DNA from: Alginatibacterium sediminis
GTDB lineage: Bacteria > Pseudomonadota > Gammaproteobacteria > Enterobacterales > Celerinatantimonadaceae
Direction of reading: 5' to 3'
Assembly (NCBI RefSeq): GCF_003610775.1
Contig: NZ_RAQO01000004.1
Coordinates: 624,822-688,821 of the forward strand
Length of the DNA stretch: 64,000 bases
A program made the translations under genes and the position numbers. The number at the start of each line of letters is the position of its first letter. Positions within the stretch are counted from its first letter, which is position 1. Under the pieces are notes generated by a model that saw only the letters and a list, made by a program, of their open reading frames with translations, did not search any database and was not told the origin of the DNA. Shown one piece after another: positions 35,829 through 45,127 of the stretch.

Positions 35829-36359
35829 TTATTTCAATGCCAACAAACGTTCTAAATGCAAGTGTTTACGAGACAATATAAAAGCCAACTGGGCAACAAC
35901 GAAAAGAGCAACTAAGGCACTTACCATACCCGCCATTGTTGGTAGCGTAGCCAATGAAATACCTTCCGCCATCGCTTGAGTATTAGTATTGCCCTGCTCT
36001 TGCATCGTATCAAAGATTTGCATCATGCCACTGACAGTACCTAACAAGCCAAGCATTGGGAAAACTACTGTAATGAGTTTAAGTAAACCGATGTTACGCA
36101 TTAAAGCATGCTGGGCCTGGGCCAAACTTGCCTCGCGTTGTTTTCGAGCAAACCAGGAGTTTCTATCGTCTCGAGAAAGCCAACTCGATACCAAATTTTT
36201 TTTTAATCTTGGGAAACTGAACACTACAAACCAACAGCGTTCGAAAACTAATAACCAAAACAGAAACATAAGGGCTAACAATACCCACAAGATTGGTCCA
36301 CCAGCGCCTAAGAAGTGTTGCAGTTGCTCTCGGGTTTGCGCGAAGTATTGCAGCTGCAT
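35829..36359 (-). CDS. exbB: ExbB-type MotA/TolQ/ExbB proton-channel protein
   Basis: 176 residues from the ATG at 36357-36359. The longer frame would overlap the upstream gene by 77 bases, whereas this start lies four bases after its stop, as expected for coupled translation. Three membrane helices are seen; the family core LLGTVSGMMQIFDTM (about 107-121) with a later TLPTMAGMVSALVALFV carries the threonines that line the channel. Works with ExbD and TonB in this operon. Length is typical of ExbB2 (about 170-180). Confidence 0.88.
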   Translation of the reverse strand: MQLQYFAQTREQLQHFLGAGGPILWVLLALMFLFWLLVFERCWFVVFSFPRLKKNLVSSWLSRDDRNSWFARKQREASLAQAQHALMRNIGLLKLITVVFPMLGLLGTVSGMMQIFDTMQEQGNTNTQAMAEGISLATLPTMAGMVSALVALFVVAQLAFILSRKHLHLERLLALK

Positions 36360-36363
36360 TGCG

Positions 36364-38232
36364 CTATACCAAGGTATCAACAGGACTAAGAGTAGACATC
36401 TCGGCGCGTTGAGCAACCAAACCAAGGCCCTGCTTGTCAATAATCATGCGAAGATGTTGTGCTTTAGTGTTAAGCAAACTATGCACAAATAGTAATCCAA
36501 TTGCAGCAATTAAGCCCAAGACCGTTGTAACTAATGCCATCGAAATTCCACCTGCCATTAACTTGGGATCAGCGTTTCCGTGTTCTGTAATAACTTGAAA
36601 GGTCTCTATCATACCCGTCACTGTGCCTAGCAATCCCAACATGGGTGCTAAAGCAGCAAATAACTTAATTAACCCAAGACCGGACTCTAGACGATGCTGC
36701 TCTACAATAATAATTTCTAAGATGCGTAACTCTAAGGCTTCGACATTTAGTGTTTTGTCGCGTTGGTAGGCGTTTAATACACGCCCAAGCGGGTTATTAG
36801 AAGGTTTACTCGGTTGCTTTAATTGCCGGTTGATTTGATAACTAGCGACTCCAAGATAAATGGCTCGATAAATACCAACTAAAACACCAAGACAAAATAA
36901 AGCCAAAATCGTTTGGCCGATAAGGCCAGCATGTTGGAATTTTTGTATAAGTAATTCTCGTAAGTTCGATTTAGTCTCTGATGGGCTAAAATCCAAAGCA
37001 ATACTTATAAATTCAGTAAAACCCAGCCCAAGTTTATCTAAATCTGGAGATGGTATTGCACGCTCATTAGCATAACTAAAAGCGATGGCCTGACGAGGGT
37101 CCCAGGACACTAAATTGCTACCATCACTAAGTCCAATATTACCGATTCTGTAAAACGACTGCTGCGTGAGTAAACCGCCAACATCGCTATGGCGTAATTG
37201 GTGTTGGCTTATTGCTGCCGAAAGCTGTAATTCCTGCACAAGGATTTCGTATAAGATTTCAAAGTCGTTACTGCTTGGGGTGCTATTTTGAGTTGCAAAT
37301 CGATTAAGAAACTCAGTACTGTTCGAACTACGTATATTACTTAGCTCGGGATTGTTATCTGATATTAGTGCATTAGCAGTGTAATTAAAGGCCGAAAATG
37401 CACTTTGCAAGTCAATAGCCTCAGCATTAAACAGATTTTGTTGTTGGCTTAGACCTTGTTTTTGGCTTTCCAATTTTAGTTCTAATTGAGCTATTGATAG
37501 TGATTCTTCTAGTGGTGTTTTAGTCGTGATAGTTTGTGCGTTTGCCTTAGCAGCAACAGCTTTGAAGTCCATCGCGATTAGGGAAATGGGCAGTTCAAAC
37601 GTTAAGTGTGTAAGCTTATCACTAGCAGCACTATAGGCTTGCTTTAGTTGAGAATGATGCTCACTTTGCAGCCCAATCCAAGCCCCCTGTTTAATATCCC
37701 ATGTCCAATACACCTGTTTATCTAAGCTTCTTGCGATGAGGACTGCCCGCCCTAACATTAAGATTTCGACTACGCGTTGTTTATCTTCAATTTGATGGGA
37801 TTCACTATACACCATTAGCCGACTACCATAGTCTATCTCTATCACCAATGCTTCGAGCAAACTACGGTTTTTTTGTGCATTAGAAACGTTAGGTAGACGC
37901 ATCATTTGGCTCAGTTTCTCCAAACGCTGACGACGCTCTGGCAACAAAAAGGGTTTATCTATAATCAACCACCGTTCTAGAAACTCGAGGATCTGGTGGT
38001 TAATAAGTAATAATGCGTCGCGGGTAACAGGTAATGACTTACGCTGCTGGTCTATCGTTTGTAATTGCTTTTCTAAGGTAGCGCTGAAGTCTAACAACTG
38101 AGCGCGTTCAAGGGTTTGTGTTTTTGCGTGTTGTGATTCAATGTTCTGTTCTGAATCCTTGGCTGTCGCGCCAAAACACATAAGAAATGCGACCGCAAGC
38201 ATTAAAAAGTGTTGAATACTCACTCGATACAT
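36364..38232 (-). CDS. TtpC-like MotA/TolQ/ExbB protein with long periplasmic N-terminal domain
   Basis: 622 residues. A signal peptide (1-24) leads to a periplasmic region (about 25-425) with coiled-coil parts (LEKQLQTIDQQRKSL; AQLELKLESQKQGLSQQQN). The MotA/TolQ/ExbB channel domain is C-terminal (about 430-605), with a membrane helix GQTILALFCLGVLVGIYRAI and the core LLGTVTGMIETFQVI. It corresponds to TtpC of Vibrio TonB2 systems (about 450 residues) but is about 170 longer, as if it included the DUF3450-type protein normally encoded separately. That fusion is inference. It heads the operon. Confidence 0.82.
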   Translation of the reverse strand: MYRVSIQHFLMLAVAFLMCFGATAKDSEQNIESQHAKTQTLERAQLLDFSATLEKQLQTIDQQRKSLPVTRDALLLINHQILEFLERWLIIDKPFLLPERRQRLEKLSQMMRLPNVSNAQKNRSLLEALVIEIDYGSRLMVYSESHQIEDKQRVVEILMLGRAVLIARSLDKQVYWTWDIKQGAWIGLQSEHHSQLKQAYSAASDKLTHLTFELPISLIAMDFKAVAAKANAQTITTKTPLEESLSIAQLELKLESQKQGLSQQQNLFNAEAIDLQSAFSAFNYTANALISDNNPELSNIRSSNSTEFLNRFATQNSTPSSNDFEILYEILVQELQLSAAISQHQLRHSDVGGLLTQQSFYRIGNIGLSDGSNLVSWDPRQAIAFSYANERAIPSPDLDKLGLGFTEFISIALDFSPSETKSNLRELLIQKFQHAGLIGQTILALFCLGVLVGIYRAIYLGVASYQINRQLKQPSKPSNNPLGRVLNAYQRDKTLNVEALELRILEIIIVEQHRLESGLGLIKLFAALAPMLGLLGTVTGMIETFQVITEHGNADPKLMAGGISMALVTTVLGLIAAIGLLFVHSLLNTKAQHLRMIIDKQGLGLVAQRAEMSTLSPVDTLV

Positions 38233-38614
38233 CTTCGCTACCTAAAATTGTGAATCCAAGCAATTGCCTAGTATACCTGTGTTAAACCCAGTACTAATTA
38301 TCTCATGTTTGCACAGCAGTGAGTCAGCCTTATTATGAGCTACTAACAGCACTTAACGCTCAACTTTATTGACAGATTTAGCTCAAGCATTTCGCGCGTA
38401 TTAAAACAGGCCTTAAATTTTCTTCATTGCTTGCGCCATTTGAACCGTTGCTAGACTAGCGACTGTGGCTCAGATTGCAAGATTGAAGTGTCAGGTAACA
38501 CCAAATGTTGTTAATTTAATTGGCTGCATCTATCGATTGTTTGTACATCTCAATGATAAACTCTAGATTGACTACTTTGATGTCCAAATCCATCTATTCG
38601 TTAAAAATACAGGC
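38233..38614. other. Intergenic region between divergent genes
   Basis: 382 bases between the TonB operon (minus) and the HNH-like gene (plus). No iron-dependent Fur box is evident by eye, nor any palindrome or extra frame. It should contain both promoters. Confidence 0.4.
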
Positions 38615-39409
38615 TTGCGATTGTTAGTTGATATTGACCAATTTTACCGGCAACTTAGAGCCGTACATGCGAATGACTATCACCTTTGTTTTTACTGCGG
38701 GTGCATTGCATGCCAAAAGGACTATGCTCCACCACGCGACCATCTACATAGCTATCTTTCTCGTAGCCTATCAGCTGACTTTCTTATTGTGCCAGCCTGT
38801 AAAGAGTGTTCTGTTTTTCTAAAAGGATCTCAATTACCTTTAGTCGAACAACGTCGGCAACTGGTGCAAAACAAGCTCAAACAAAAATATAAACAAGCTA
38901 TACATGTGTATTTAAGTTGGAGTGAAGACGAAGTTTCCGAGATGGAAGGCAACTTACTGTTAAGCATCTCAGCTGGCGTTAAGCTGGGCGAGGAGAGCTT
39001 TATTCGTAGCTCGTATATAGGCTACGACTTTGAGCTCGATGGGCAACGAAACTCAAAAAGCCATTTTGTAAGCCCTGTTGTTAGTGTTTTTGGGCAACAA
39101 TTTAATGACTTAAAAACAGCAATAACGGCTTGTAGCCAACGTTATGATATTTATGCTGCTCAATTGAGCGAAGACCTAGCTAAACACGACAATAATTTAG
39201 AAGCCGTAATTTTAGATATTCAAGATCAACAACAACAGAAAGCCTACAGACGCGAGCTTAACTCTCAATGTCTTCGGTTTGCAAAGCAACACAAATTGTC
39301 ACGGATGCAAGTTGTAAACGCTGTAGAACGCTATATTGATAAAAACGCTGACTTAACCATTCCTCAAGCCTTGCAGCAGTATTATGAGCAAAGAGTCCAG
39401 TATTATTGA
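38615..39409 (+). CDS. HNH-endonuclease-like zinc-motif protein, function unknown
   Basis: About 264 residues. Near residues 25-65, CFYCG, then RDHLHSYLSR, then CKEC has the C-x2-C ... DH ... C-x2-C layout of HNH nucleases, in which two Cys pairs hold zinc and the His acts in catalysis. The remaining 200 residues are helical, with a charged region 85-100 and a C-terminal DNA-binding-like stretch (HKLSRMQVVNAVERYI). No restriction or phage partner is nearby. The TTG at 38615 is the first start codon in frame; there is no convincing ribosome site. It may be a general HNH-like DNA- or RNA-binding protein without nuclease activity. Confidence 0.65.
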   Translation: MRLLVDIDQFYRQLRAVHANDYHLCFYCGCIACQKDYAPPRDHLHSYLSRSLSADFLIVPACKECSVFLKGSQLPLVEQRRQLVQNKLKQKYKQAIHVYLSWSEDEVSEMEGNLLLSISAGVKLGEESFIRSSYIGYDFELDGQRNSKSHFVSPVVSVFGQQFNDLKTAITACSQRYDIYAAQLSEDLAKHDNNLEAVILDIQDQQQQKAYRRELNSQCLRFAKQHKLSRMQVVNAVERYIDKNADLTIPQALQQYYEQRVQYY

Positions 39410-39477
39410 GCCAACATTATCTAGGTTCATGTATAATTAATACCTCGCTCACTTATAGATTTTGATAACGGACCGTT

Positions 39478-40374
39478 ATGTCTACGATGCTCAATCCGGT
39501 ATGGCTAAGAACTTTCGTAAGCTTGGTCGAAACCAAGCATTTCACGAAAACCGCGTCAGTGTTGCATATGACACAACCGGGTGTTACGCAGCATCTACAA
39601 CGTTTAGAGGCAGCATGTGGAGGCTCGCTCATCGTTCGCTCCGGAAAAAGCTTTGAGATCAATGAGCATGGCGCTATCGTTTATCAATATGCTTGCCAGT
39701 TATTCGACAATGAGCAAGAGCTTCATCAAAAACTAAGCGTAGATGACCCTTATTCGGGTGAAATAAGCTTTGCTTGCTCTGGTTCAATCGCGCAAGTTCT
39801 CTACCCTCATTTTATTAACTTAATGCGAGCTTACCCAAATCTAAGCATCATAAACGAAGCGGCACCAAATCAAGTCATTTTGCAGTCAATTCAAGATAAG
39901 AAAATTCAATTAGGTGTCGTCACTCAACTCAGTGAAAACCTTGCTTACGAAGTATCGGCGCTGGGTTGCCAACAGCTAGTGTTAGTTATTCCAAGGTCAT
40001 ATGCGACTCACAAGATAGACTTAAAGCTCTTACAGCAACTTGGTTCAATCGAGCATCCTGATTTTTATAACTACCTAGACTTGTATTGCGCCGCAAGTGC
40101 TTTGCCTTGGGTCAACGAACTGCAGCATGCGAGCCTTACAAAACAAAGCTACGTTAATCAGATCCAACAAATCCTATTACCATTGAGTATGGGCTTAGGA
40201 TTTACAGTTATACCTCGGCATACGGTCGATGTTTTTGAACAAAAAGACAAGTTGCATATCGTTGAAGATAGCAATGTCGTACAGCAGGAACTTTTCCTGG
40301 TACATAAACGATTACACGCCTTGCCTAGTCGTTACCAACAGATTATCGATCTGTGCAAGCAACAGCTTTTTTGA
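39478..40374 (+). CDS. LysR-family transcriptional regulator
   Basis: 298 residues. The helix-turn-helix (about 8-66) reads KHFTKTASVLHMTQPGVTQHLQRLEAACG, and the effector domain follows (EISFACSGSIAQVLYP near 95). Thirty bases separate it from the downstream M14-like deacylase gene in the same direction, so both may be on one transcript and the regulator may control that enzyme. LysR genes that sit upstream in the same direction are less common than divergent ones. Confidence 0.86.
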   Translation: MSTMLNPVWLRTFVSLVETKHFTKTASVLHMTQPGVTQHLQRLEAACGGSLIVRSGKSFEINEHGAIVYQYACQLFDNEQELHQKLSVDDPYSGEISFACSGSIAQVLYPHFINLMRAYPNLSIINEAAPNQVILQSIQDKKIQLGVVTQLSENLAYEVSALGCQQLVLVIPRSYATHKIDLKLLQQLGSIEHPDFYNYLDLYCAASALPWVNELQHASLTKQSYVNQIQQILLPLSMGLGFTVIPRHTVDVFEQKDKLHIVEDSNVVQQELFLVHKRLHALPSRYQQIIDLCKQQLF

Positions 40375-40404
40375 CCTAATGGGCCAATATAGGAACATAT
40401 TCAA

Positions 40405-41676
40405 ATGATTACTCGTAACATTATTGCGCTGAGTGTGTTCGTTGCTACATTTACAATAGCAACAGAACAAGATGATCAATTCGAAGAAAATGATGCCTTG
40501 ATTAGCCAACATATGGCTATCGATTTTGCTAAGGTTCAAAGTCAAAGTAACACTAACGATACCTCAGAAGTTACGCAGTGGGGATCGCTAACATTACTGG
40601 ACGCTAATGTAGGCGCAGGCGAGTCTGCTACCCTGCCATGGTACTCTGGACACTTGCCTGGCGGATTTAGAATGCCCACACCAGTAGTAGTATTGCGCGG
40701 TAAACAACCCGGTCCAACGGTTTGTTTAACCGCTGCAATTCACGGCGACGAGATCAATGGCGTAGAAATTGCGCGGCGAGTCGTACAAAATCTGAATGCT
40801 GAAGAAATTAAAGGAACAATCATTTCTGTTCCCGTGGTAAACATGGACGGATTGTGGCGCAAAGATCGTTATATGGCAGATAGGCGCGACTTAAACCGTG
40901 CATTCCCAGGAGAAATCGACGGCACAACTGCCTCACGCGTAGCTTATAGCTTGTTCACAGAAATTATAAGACATTGTGACAGCCTCGTTGATTTACACTC
41001 CGGGTCAATGTTTAGAGAAAACAGCCCTCAATTGCGAGCTGATCTTACTATTGAGGATGTTGCAGACATTGCTAAGCAATTTGGTGCAATTTCCGTTTTA
41101 CAAAGCATAGCGCCAGTCGGCAGTCTTCGTGGCGCTGCAACCGCTGCTGGTATCCCCACAGTAGTTATGGAAGTCGGAGGACCTTACACGGTCGACTTAG
41201 CGCTAGTTGAAACGGCAGTTAAAGCACTACGAAGCTATCTAAGTGCAATCGAAATGTTACCTCGATCGTTTTTTTGGTCTTCACCACAACCCGTTTTCTA
41301 CGCCTCACAATGGGTCCGCTCACGCGATGGCGGTATACTAATCAATAAAGTCAAACTAGGCCAACAGGTAAATAAAGGGCAACTTCTGGCTACAATTAGT
41401 AATCCCATTACCGATCAGGAAGAATCAATTGTGGCACCGTTTAACGCAGTTGTGCTTGGGCGCGCACAAGATCAGTTCGTATCAGCAGGCTACGCTGTTT
41501 TTAACCTTGGTGAACGCCGAAGTATCGAAGATTTGGAGCAGCAAGGCCAAGAACTGAAGGCAAAAGCAGTGGTCAAAAATGTTGAGCAGCTAGGATTAAA
41601 CACAGAGTTAATTGAAGAACAAACGAAATCAACAAGTAGCAGTATCGCAACGGATGCAACCAAGAGTACAAATTAA
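40405..41676 (+). CDS. Succinylglutamate desuccinylase/aspartoacylase (M14) family zinc hydrolase
   Basis: 423 residues with a hydrophobic N-terminus (about 1-20) that may be a signal peptide. The zinc motif HGDE (AAIHGDEINGVEI, about residue 113) and the later DLHSGS provide His, Glu and His; RRDLNRAFPGE carries the substrate-binding arginines of this group. A C-terminal domain of about 100 residues (KVKLGQQVNKGQLLATI) resembles a biotinyl/lipoyl-like barrel seen in the AstE/AspA branch. It probably removes an acyl group from an N-acyl amino acid. Located 30 bases after a LysR gene. Confidence 0.83.
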   Translation: MITRNIIALSVFVATFTIATEQDDQFEENDALISQHMAIDFAKVQSQSNTNDTSEVTQWGSLTLLDANVGAGESATLPWYSGHLPGGFRMPTPVVVLRGKQPGPTVCLTAAIHGDEINGVEIARRVVQNLNAEEIKGTIISVPVVNMDGLWRKDRYMADRRDLNRAFPGEIDGTTASRVAYSLFTEIIRHCDSLVDLHSGSMFRENSPQLRADLTIEDVADIAKQFGAISVLQSIAPVGSLRGAATAAGIPTVVMEVGGPYTVDLALVETAVKALRSYLSAIEMLPRSFFWSSPQPVFYASQWVRSRDGGILINKVKLGQQVNKGQLLATISNPITDQEESIVAPFNAVVLGRAQDQFVSAGYAVFNLGERRSIEDLEQQGQELKAKAVVKNVEQLGLNTELIEEQTKSTSSSIATDATKSTN

Positions 41677-41734
41677 CACCTTTCATATTAACGACTCTTG
41701 ATTGGAGTTCTATTGGTAACTCACTGGCTCATGG

Positions 41735-42652
41735 CTAGATGTCAAAATCGTGGGTAGTGGTTTTAATTCTGCGCTTAACTAAATGTCGAATAGCACTGGT
41801 AGAAAAATTATTATCAACAATTATTTCATAGCTTTGTCGCCCAATCTCAATTTCGAGAACCTTGAGTTGTAGGTACTTCTCATGTGCAAACTCATTAACG
41901 CCTGTCATTTTTGAAAAAGGTATAAAGACATGGCCAAATTTGTAGTTGGTGTCCTTAATTCCAAGAATATATTTGCCACGGTTAGCGATAATAAGGTCAG
42001 TACCATCGGTCATGATCATACAATCGAGAAGCTTAGAATTCTTATTCGAACTATATAGATTTAGCAGACTTGCAGGGCTAGGCTCCGCGAGCTCCCTACT
42101 CTCTTGATAGCCTAATATTGTGGGTTTGCTGACCCCTTTTTCTTTGTCTCTAAAATAACGGTATATTTGTTTTTCGTTTAAAGTTCCCATTGGGCTATCT
42201 AAGCTAGGATGAGAACGTTTATTTTGTCGTAAGCCCAAGCGGATCAATTCTATCGCTTGACTGGCGACCTCCATTGAAACCAAATTGTAGCGAACATCAA
42301 CAATTTCACGACTTGAAGCAATACAAATAAAGCTACCGAGTAAGTCGCCACCATGTTCTAAATAGCAAATATCTTCAAATAAAAAAACTTTTCGGCTAAG
42401 TAGTTCATTTTCTATAGTAAAAATTGAAACACTATCTTTTGAAACGGCTACAACCTGCCAATAAAGCAGCATTCCAGCGGCCATGTTGCGTCGTTCTTCT
42501 TTGACTGGAACCTTAAACGAAAAATCGGCATTTTCGATGGTATCAAGTACATCTAAAAACTGTGCTGGTACTTGGCTGGCATCTTCAATTACCATTAACC
42601 AAGGACCGAATTTATTGTACTCAATTTCTTGTTCGTTTAGATTAATGTCCAT
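41735..42652 (-). CDS. Soluble protein of unknown function
   Basis: 305 residues without signal peptide or membrane segment. Two halves (about 60-145 and 205-300) are rich in beta strands and each looks like a PH-like barrel: FTIENELLSRKVFLFEDICYLEHGG in the first, then LIIANRGKYILGI and GHVFIPFSKMTGV in the second, joined by a polar region. This resembles bacterial PH/YokE-like domains, but I cannot assign it. It follows the cardiolipin synthase gene on the same strand with a gap of about 107 bases. Confidence 0.55.
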   Translation of the reverse strand: MDINLNEQEIEYNKFGPWLMVIEDASQVPAQFLDVLDTIENADFSFKVPVKEERRNMAAGMLLYWQVVAVSKDSVSIFTIENELLSRKVFLFEDICYLEHGGDLLGSFICIASSREIVDVRYNLVSMEVASQAIELIRLGLRQNKRSHPSLDSPMGTLNEKQIYRYFRDKEKGVSKPTILGYQESRELAEPSPASLLNLYSSNKNSKLLDCMIMTDGTDLIIANRGKYILGIKDTNYKFGHVFIPFSKMTGVNEFAHEKYLQLKVLEIEIGRQSYEIIVDNNFSTSAIRHLVKRRIKTTTHDFDI

Positions 42653-42759
42653 AATTTGCTCCTACACGCATCTTGTGCCCTCATACAAATTATAGCTAGA
42701 GTACGGCGTTTAAAACGTTCTAAGCTCACAATATCGGGCAAAACAACTTATAAAGAACT

Positions 42760-44190
42760 TTATAGCACTGGCGCACTAAGTCGTGCGATACGGACTAACA
42801 ACTGAAAATACCAAGGTTTATTACTGAATTCATCATTAGCTACCAGCTGAGATTTGGAGAAATCATCTTCGAGCATTTGTTTAACCTGCTGGGCAAATAC
42901 AACATCATGTACTATTGCGGTTAACTCAAAGTTTAAACGAAAAGAGCGATTGTCTAGATTTGCAGTACCAACTGCGGCTAAATCATCGTCAATTAACATT
43001 ACTTTTTGGTGCAAAAAACCGTCGCTATATCGGTAGAACTTAACGCCCACCGGGCTCACGTCGTGAATATACGCAAATGCTGTTAAATAAACCAAATAAT
43101 GATCGGGTTTATCTGGGATCAATATACGAATATCAATCCCTTTTAGTGCTGCTAACTGTAGTGCCGCTATAACGGCTTCATCGGGTACAAAATATGGGCT
43201 GGTTATCCATATCCGAGACTTAGCACTGCGAATACACTGGACGAACATAAGCTTAGCGGACTCTAGTTCATCTGCTGGTCCAGTGGGTAACACTAAAATG
43301 TGCGCATCTTGGTTAGCGCAGTTGGTGATTTCCCACTGTAGGTCAAGAATTTCACCTTTTGCCCAATTCCAGTCTTCTAGAAACGACAGCTGTAAAGCTT
43401 TAACAGCTGGACCTTCAATGCACATATGCGTATCACGCCAATGACCAAATTTTGGGTATTTTCCTAAATACTCATCGCCGACGTTATGACCTCCAAGCCA
43501 TGCTTTATTGCCATCGATTACAACATTTTTACGATGGTTTCTAAAATTGACCTGAAATCGCTTACGGATATTACCTTTCTTGTTAAAAGTCGCGACCTTA
43601 ACACCGGCTTTATTGAGTGTATTTAAGTAGGAACTGTCTAAGGCGTAGCTACCAACCTCATCAAACAAGAGGTACACCTTTACTCCACGCTGAGAACAGT
43701 CAATCAATGCATCTCGAATACGTCGTCCTAGACCATCATCTTTAATGATAAAGAATTGAAACAAAACGTAGTGGTTTGCACCGCGTAGACCTTCAATAAT
43801 ATGATCGAACGTTGCATCTCCATCAACAAGTAACTGCAAAGCATTGCCTTTTACAACTGGAATACGGCATAGCTCTCGGCACAACCAAACGGGGGGTTCG
43901 TTAACGCTTGGCGTGACTATATAGTTGCCTATATCACGAGTCATTTCATCGATATATGGCTTAAACTGCTCACTAGAAGCTTGTCTTGAACTGACATAAC
44001 CATCAAATCGATTTCGACCCAGGAAAAAATATAAAGGCACGGCTAAAAAAGGAAAACTAAGCAAGCTAATTAGCCAAGCAATGGCTCCTTGAGTACTTCG
44101 GGTGCTCATAAGGCTGTGTATAGCCATTGCAATACCCGTAAGATAAAAGCCTAAAACTATCCACGGTATTAATTCACTCAAATTAGCCAC
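42760..44190 (-). CDS. cls: Cardiolipin synthase (ClsA-like)
   Basis: 476 residues. Two N-terminal membrane helices (about 8-26 and 36-55; the PLDc_N domain) anchor it in the inner membrane. Two HKD motifs follow: HRKNVVIDG near residue 218 and HQKVMLIDD near residue 397, each with the paired GGHNVG and GTANLD. It condenses two phosphatidylglycerol molecules into cardiolipin. The length is typical (about 480). The rluA-like gene lies 31 bases upstream on the same strand, so the two may be co-transcribed. Confidence 0.9.
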   Translation of the reverse strand: MANLSELIPWIVLGFYLTGIAMAIHSLMSTRSTQGAIAWLISLLSFPFLAVPLYFFLGRNRFDGYVSSRQASSEQFKPYIDEMTRDIGNYIVTPSVNEPPVWLCRELCRIPVVKGNALQLLVDGDATFDHIIEGLRGANHYVLFQFFIIKDDGLGRRIRDALIDCSQRGVKVYLLFDEVGSYALDSSYLNTLNKAGVKVATFNKKGNIRKRFQVNFRNHRKNVVIDGNKAWLGGHNVGDEYLGKYPKFGHWRDTHMCIEGPAVKALQLSFLEDWNWAKGEILDLQWEITNCANQDAHILVLPTGPADELESAKLMFVQCIRSAKSRIWITSPYFVPDEAVIAALQLAALKGIDIRILIPDKPDHYLVYLTAFAYIHDVSPVGVKFYRYSDGFLHQKVMLIDDDLAAVGTANLDNRSFRLNFELTAIVHDVVFAQQVKQMLEDDFSKSQLVANDEFSNKPWYFQLLVRIARLSAPVL

Positions 44191-44221
44191 CTTTTCGAAA
44201 AATTAACGATTACCTGAGGTG

Positions 44222-45127
44222 TTAGAGTAGTTCAGTATTTAAGTCAAAGCCAGCAACACTAAAATCATAGGCACGCTGATCAAGCGGATCTATAAAACTT
44301 AACTTTTGAGCCAGCAGTTTTAGTGGATTGCTATAATCTAGAGCGGCCTCGGAAAGTAGCTCTGGATACAAGCGATCATTTAAGATCGGATAACCAATAT
44401 CATTCATATGCAATCGAAGTTGGTGGGTTTTGCCGGTGATAGGTTCTAGTTCAAACAAACTTATATGTTTAAGTGTATCTATTTTGACTATTTTTGACCA
44501 TGAGTTGGGGTCTTCGGTTGGCTGTGAAACCATGCGAAAACTTGGTTGCCCCTTAGTTATTCTAGAATTGATATGCCATTGACTATTTTCATCCACGCCA
44601 TCGCCCATTGAAAGTGCTTGATATGTCTTCTTGATGCGTCTGGATGCGAAAAGCTCATGGTAGCGGTGACGATGTTCTACTTTTTTGACTAGTAGCACTA
44701 GGCCTGCCGTTGCCCTATCTAAGCGGTGAGCTGGCGTTAGCTCCTCGCAAACAAGGGATTTTCTCAAGCGATTTACCAAACAATTTTCAATAACGTTCCC
44801 ACTAGGGTTTAACGCCAAAAAGTGGGGTTTAAAGGCGACTACGAAATTCTCATTTTCAAATACAAGGTGTTCGTAAAGCGGAACTTCTGGTTCAGATTCG
44901 AGTTCGCGATAATAGTAAACACGAGCTTTAGGCTCAACGAGGGTATCTAAACCAATCAATTTATGGTCGTGCCAATATACTCGTCCTTGCTGCATACGTT
45001 GTTGCCACTGTTCACGAGAGACGTGTTTAAATCGTTGCGCCAGAAAATCAACTACAAGTAGGCGTCTGTCGGTCGTCTCCGGGATGACTACAGACGATGC
45101 TTGATTAGCGACAACAGTTTTACTCAT
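44222..45127 (-). CDS. RluA-family RNA pseudouridine synthase
   Basis: 301 residues from the ATG at 45125-45127, which has GGGGAA at good spacing; the frame to 45172 lacks one. The catalytic motif AHRLDRATAGLVLLVKK is at about 145-161 (the aspartate attacks uridine). The N-terminal S4-like part is reduced. The C-terminal GKTHQLRLHM near 250 is a family mark. The target RNA and site cannot be told; it is not close enough to RluC, RluD or TruC to name. It overlaps the kinase gene upstream by eight bases, so translation is coupled. Confidence 0.86.
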   Translation of the reverse strand: MSKTVVANQASSVVIPETTDRRLLVVDFLAQRFKHVSREQWQQRMQQGRVYWHDHKLIGLDTLVEPKARVYYYRELESEPEVPLYEHLVFENENFVVAFKPHFLALNPSGNVIENCLVNRLRKSLVCEELTPAHRLDRATAGLVLLVKKVEHRHRYHELFASRRIKKTYQALSMGDGVDENSQWHINSRITKGQPSFRMVSQPTEDPNSWSKIVKIDTLKHISLFELEPITGKTHQLRLHMNDIGYPILNDRLYPELLSEAALDYSNPLKLLAQKLSFIDPLDQRAYDFSVAGFDLNTELL

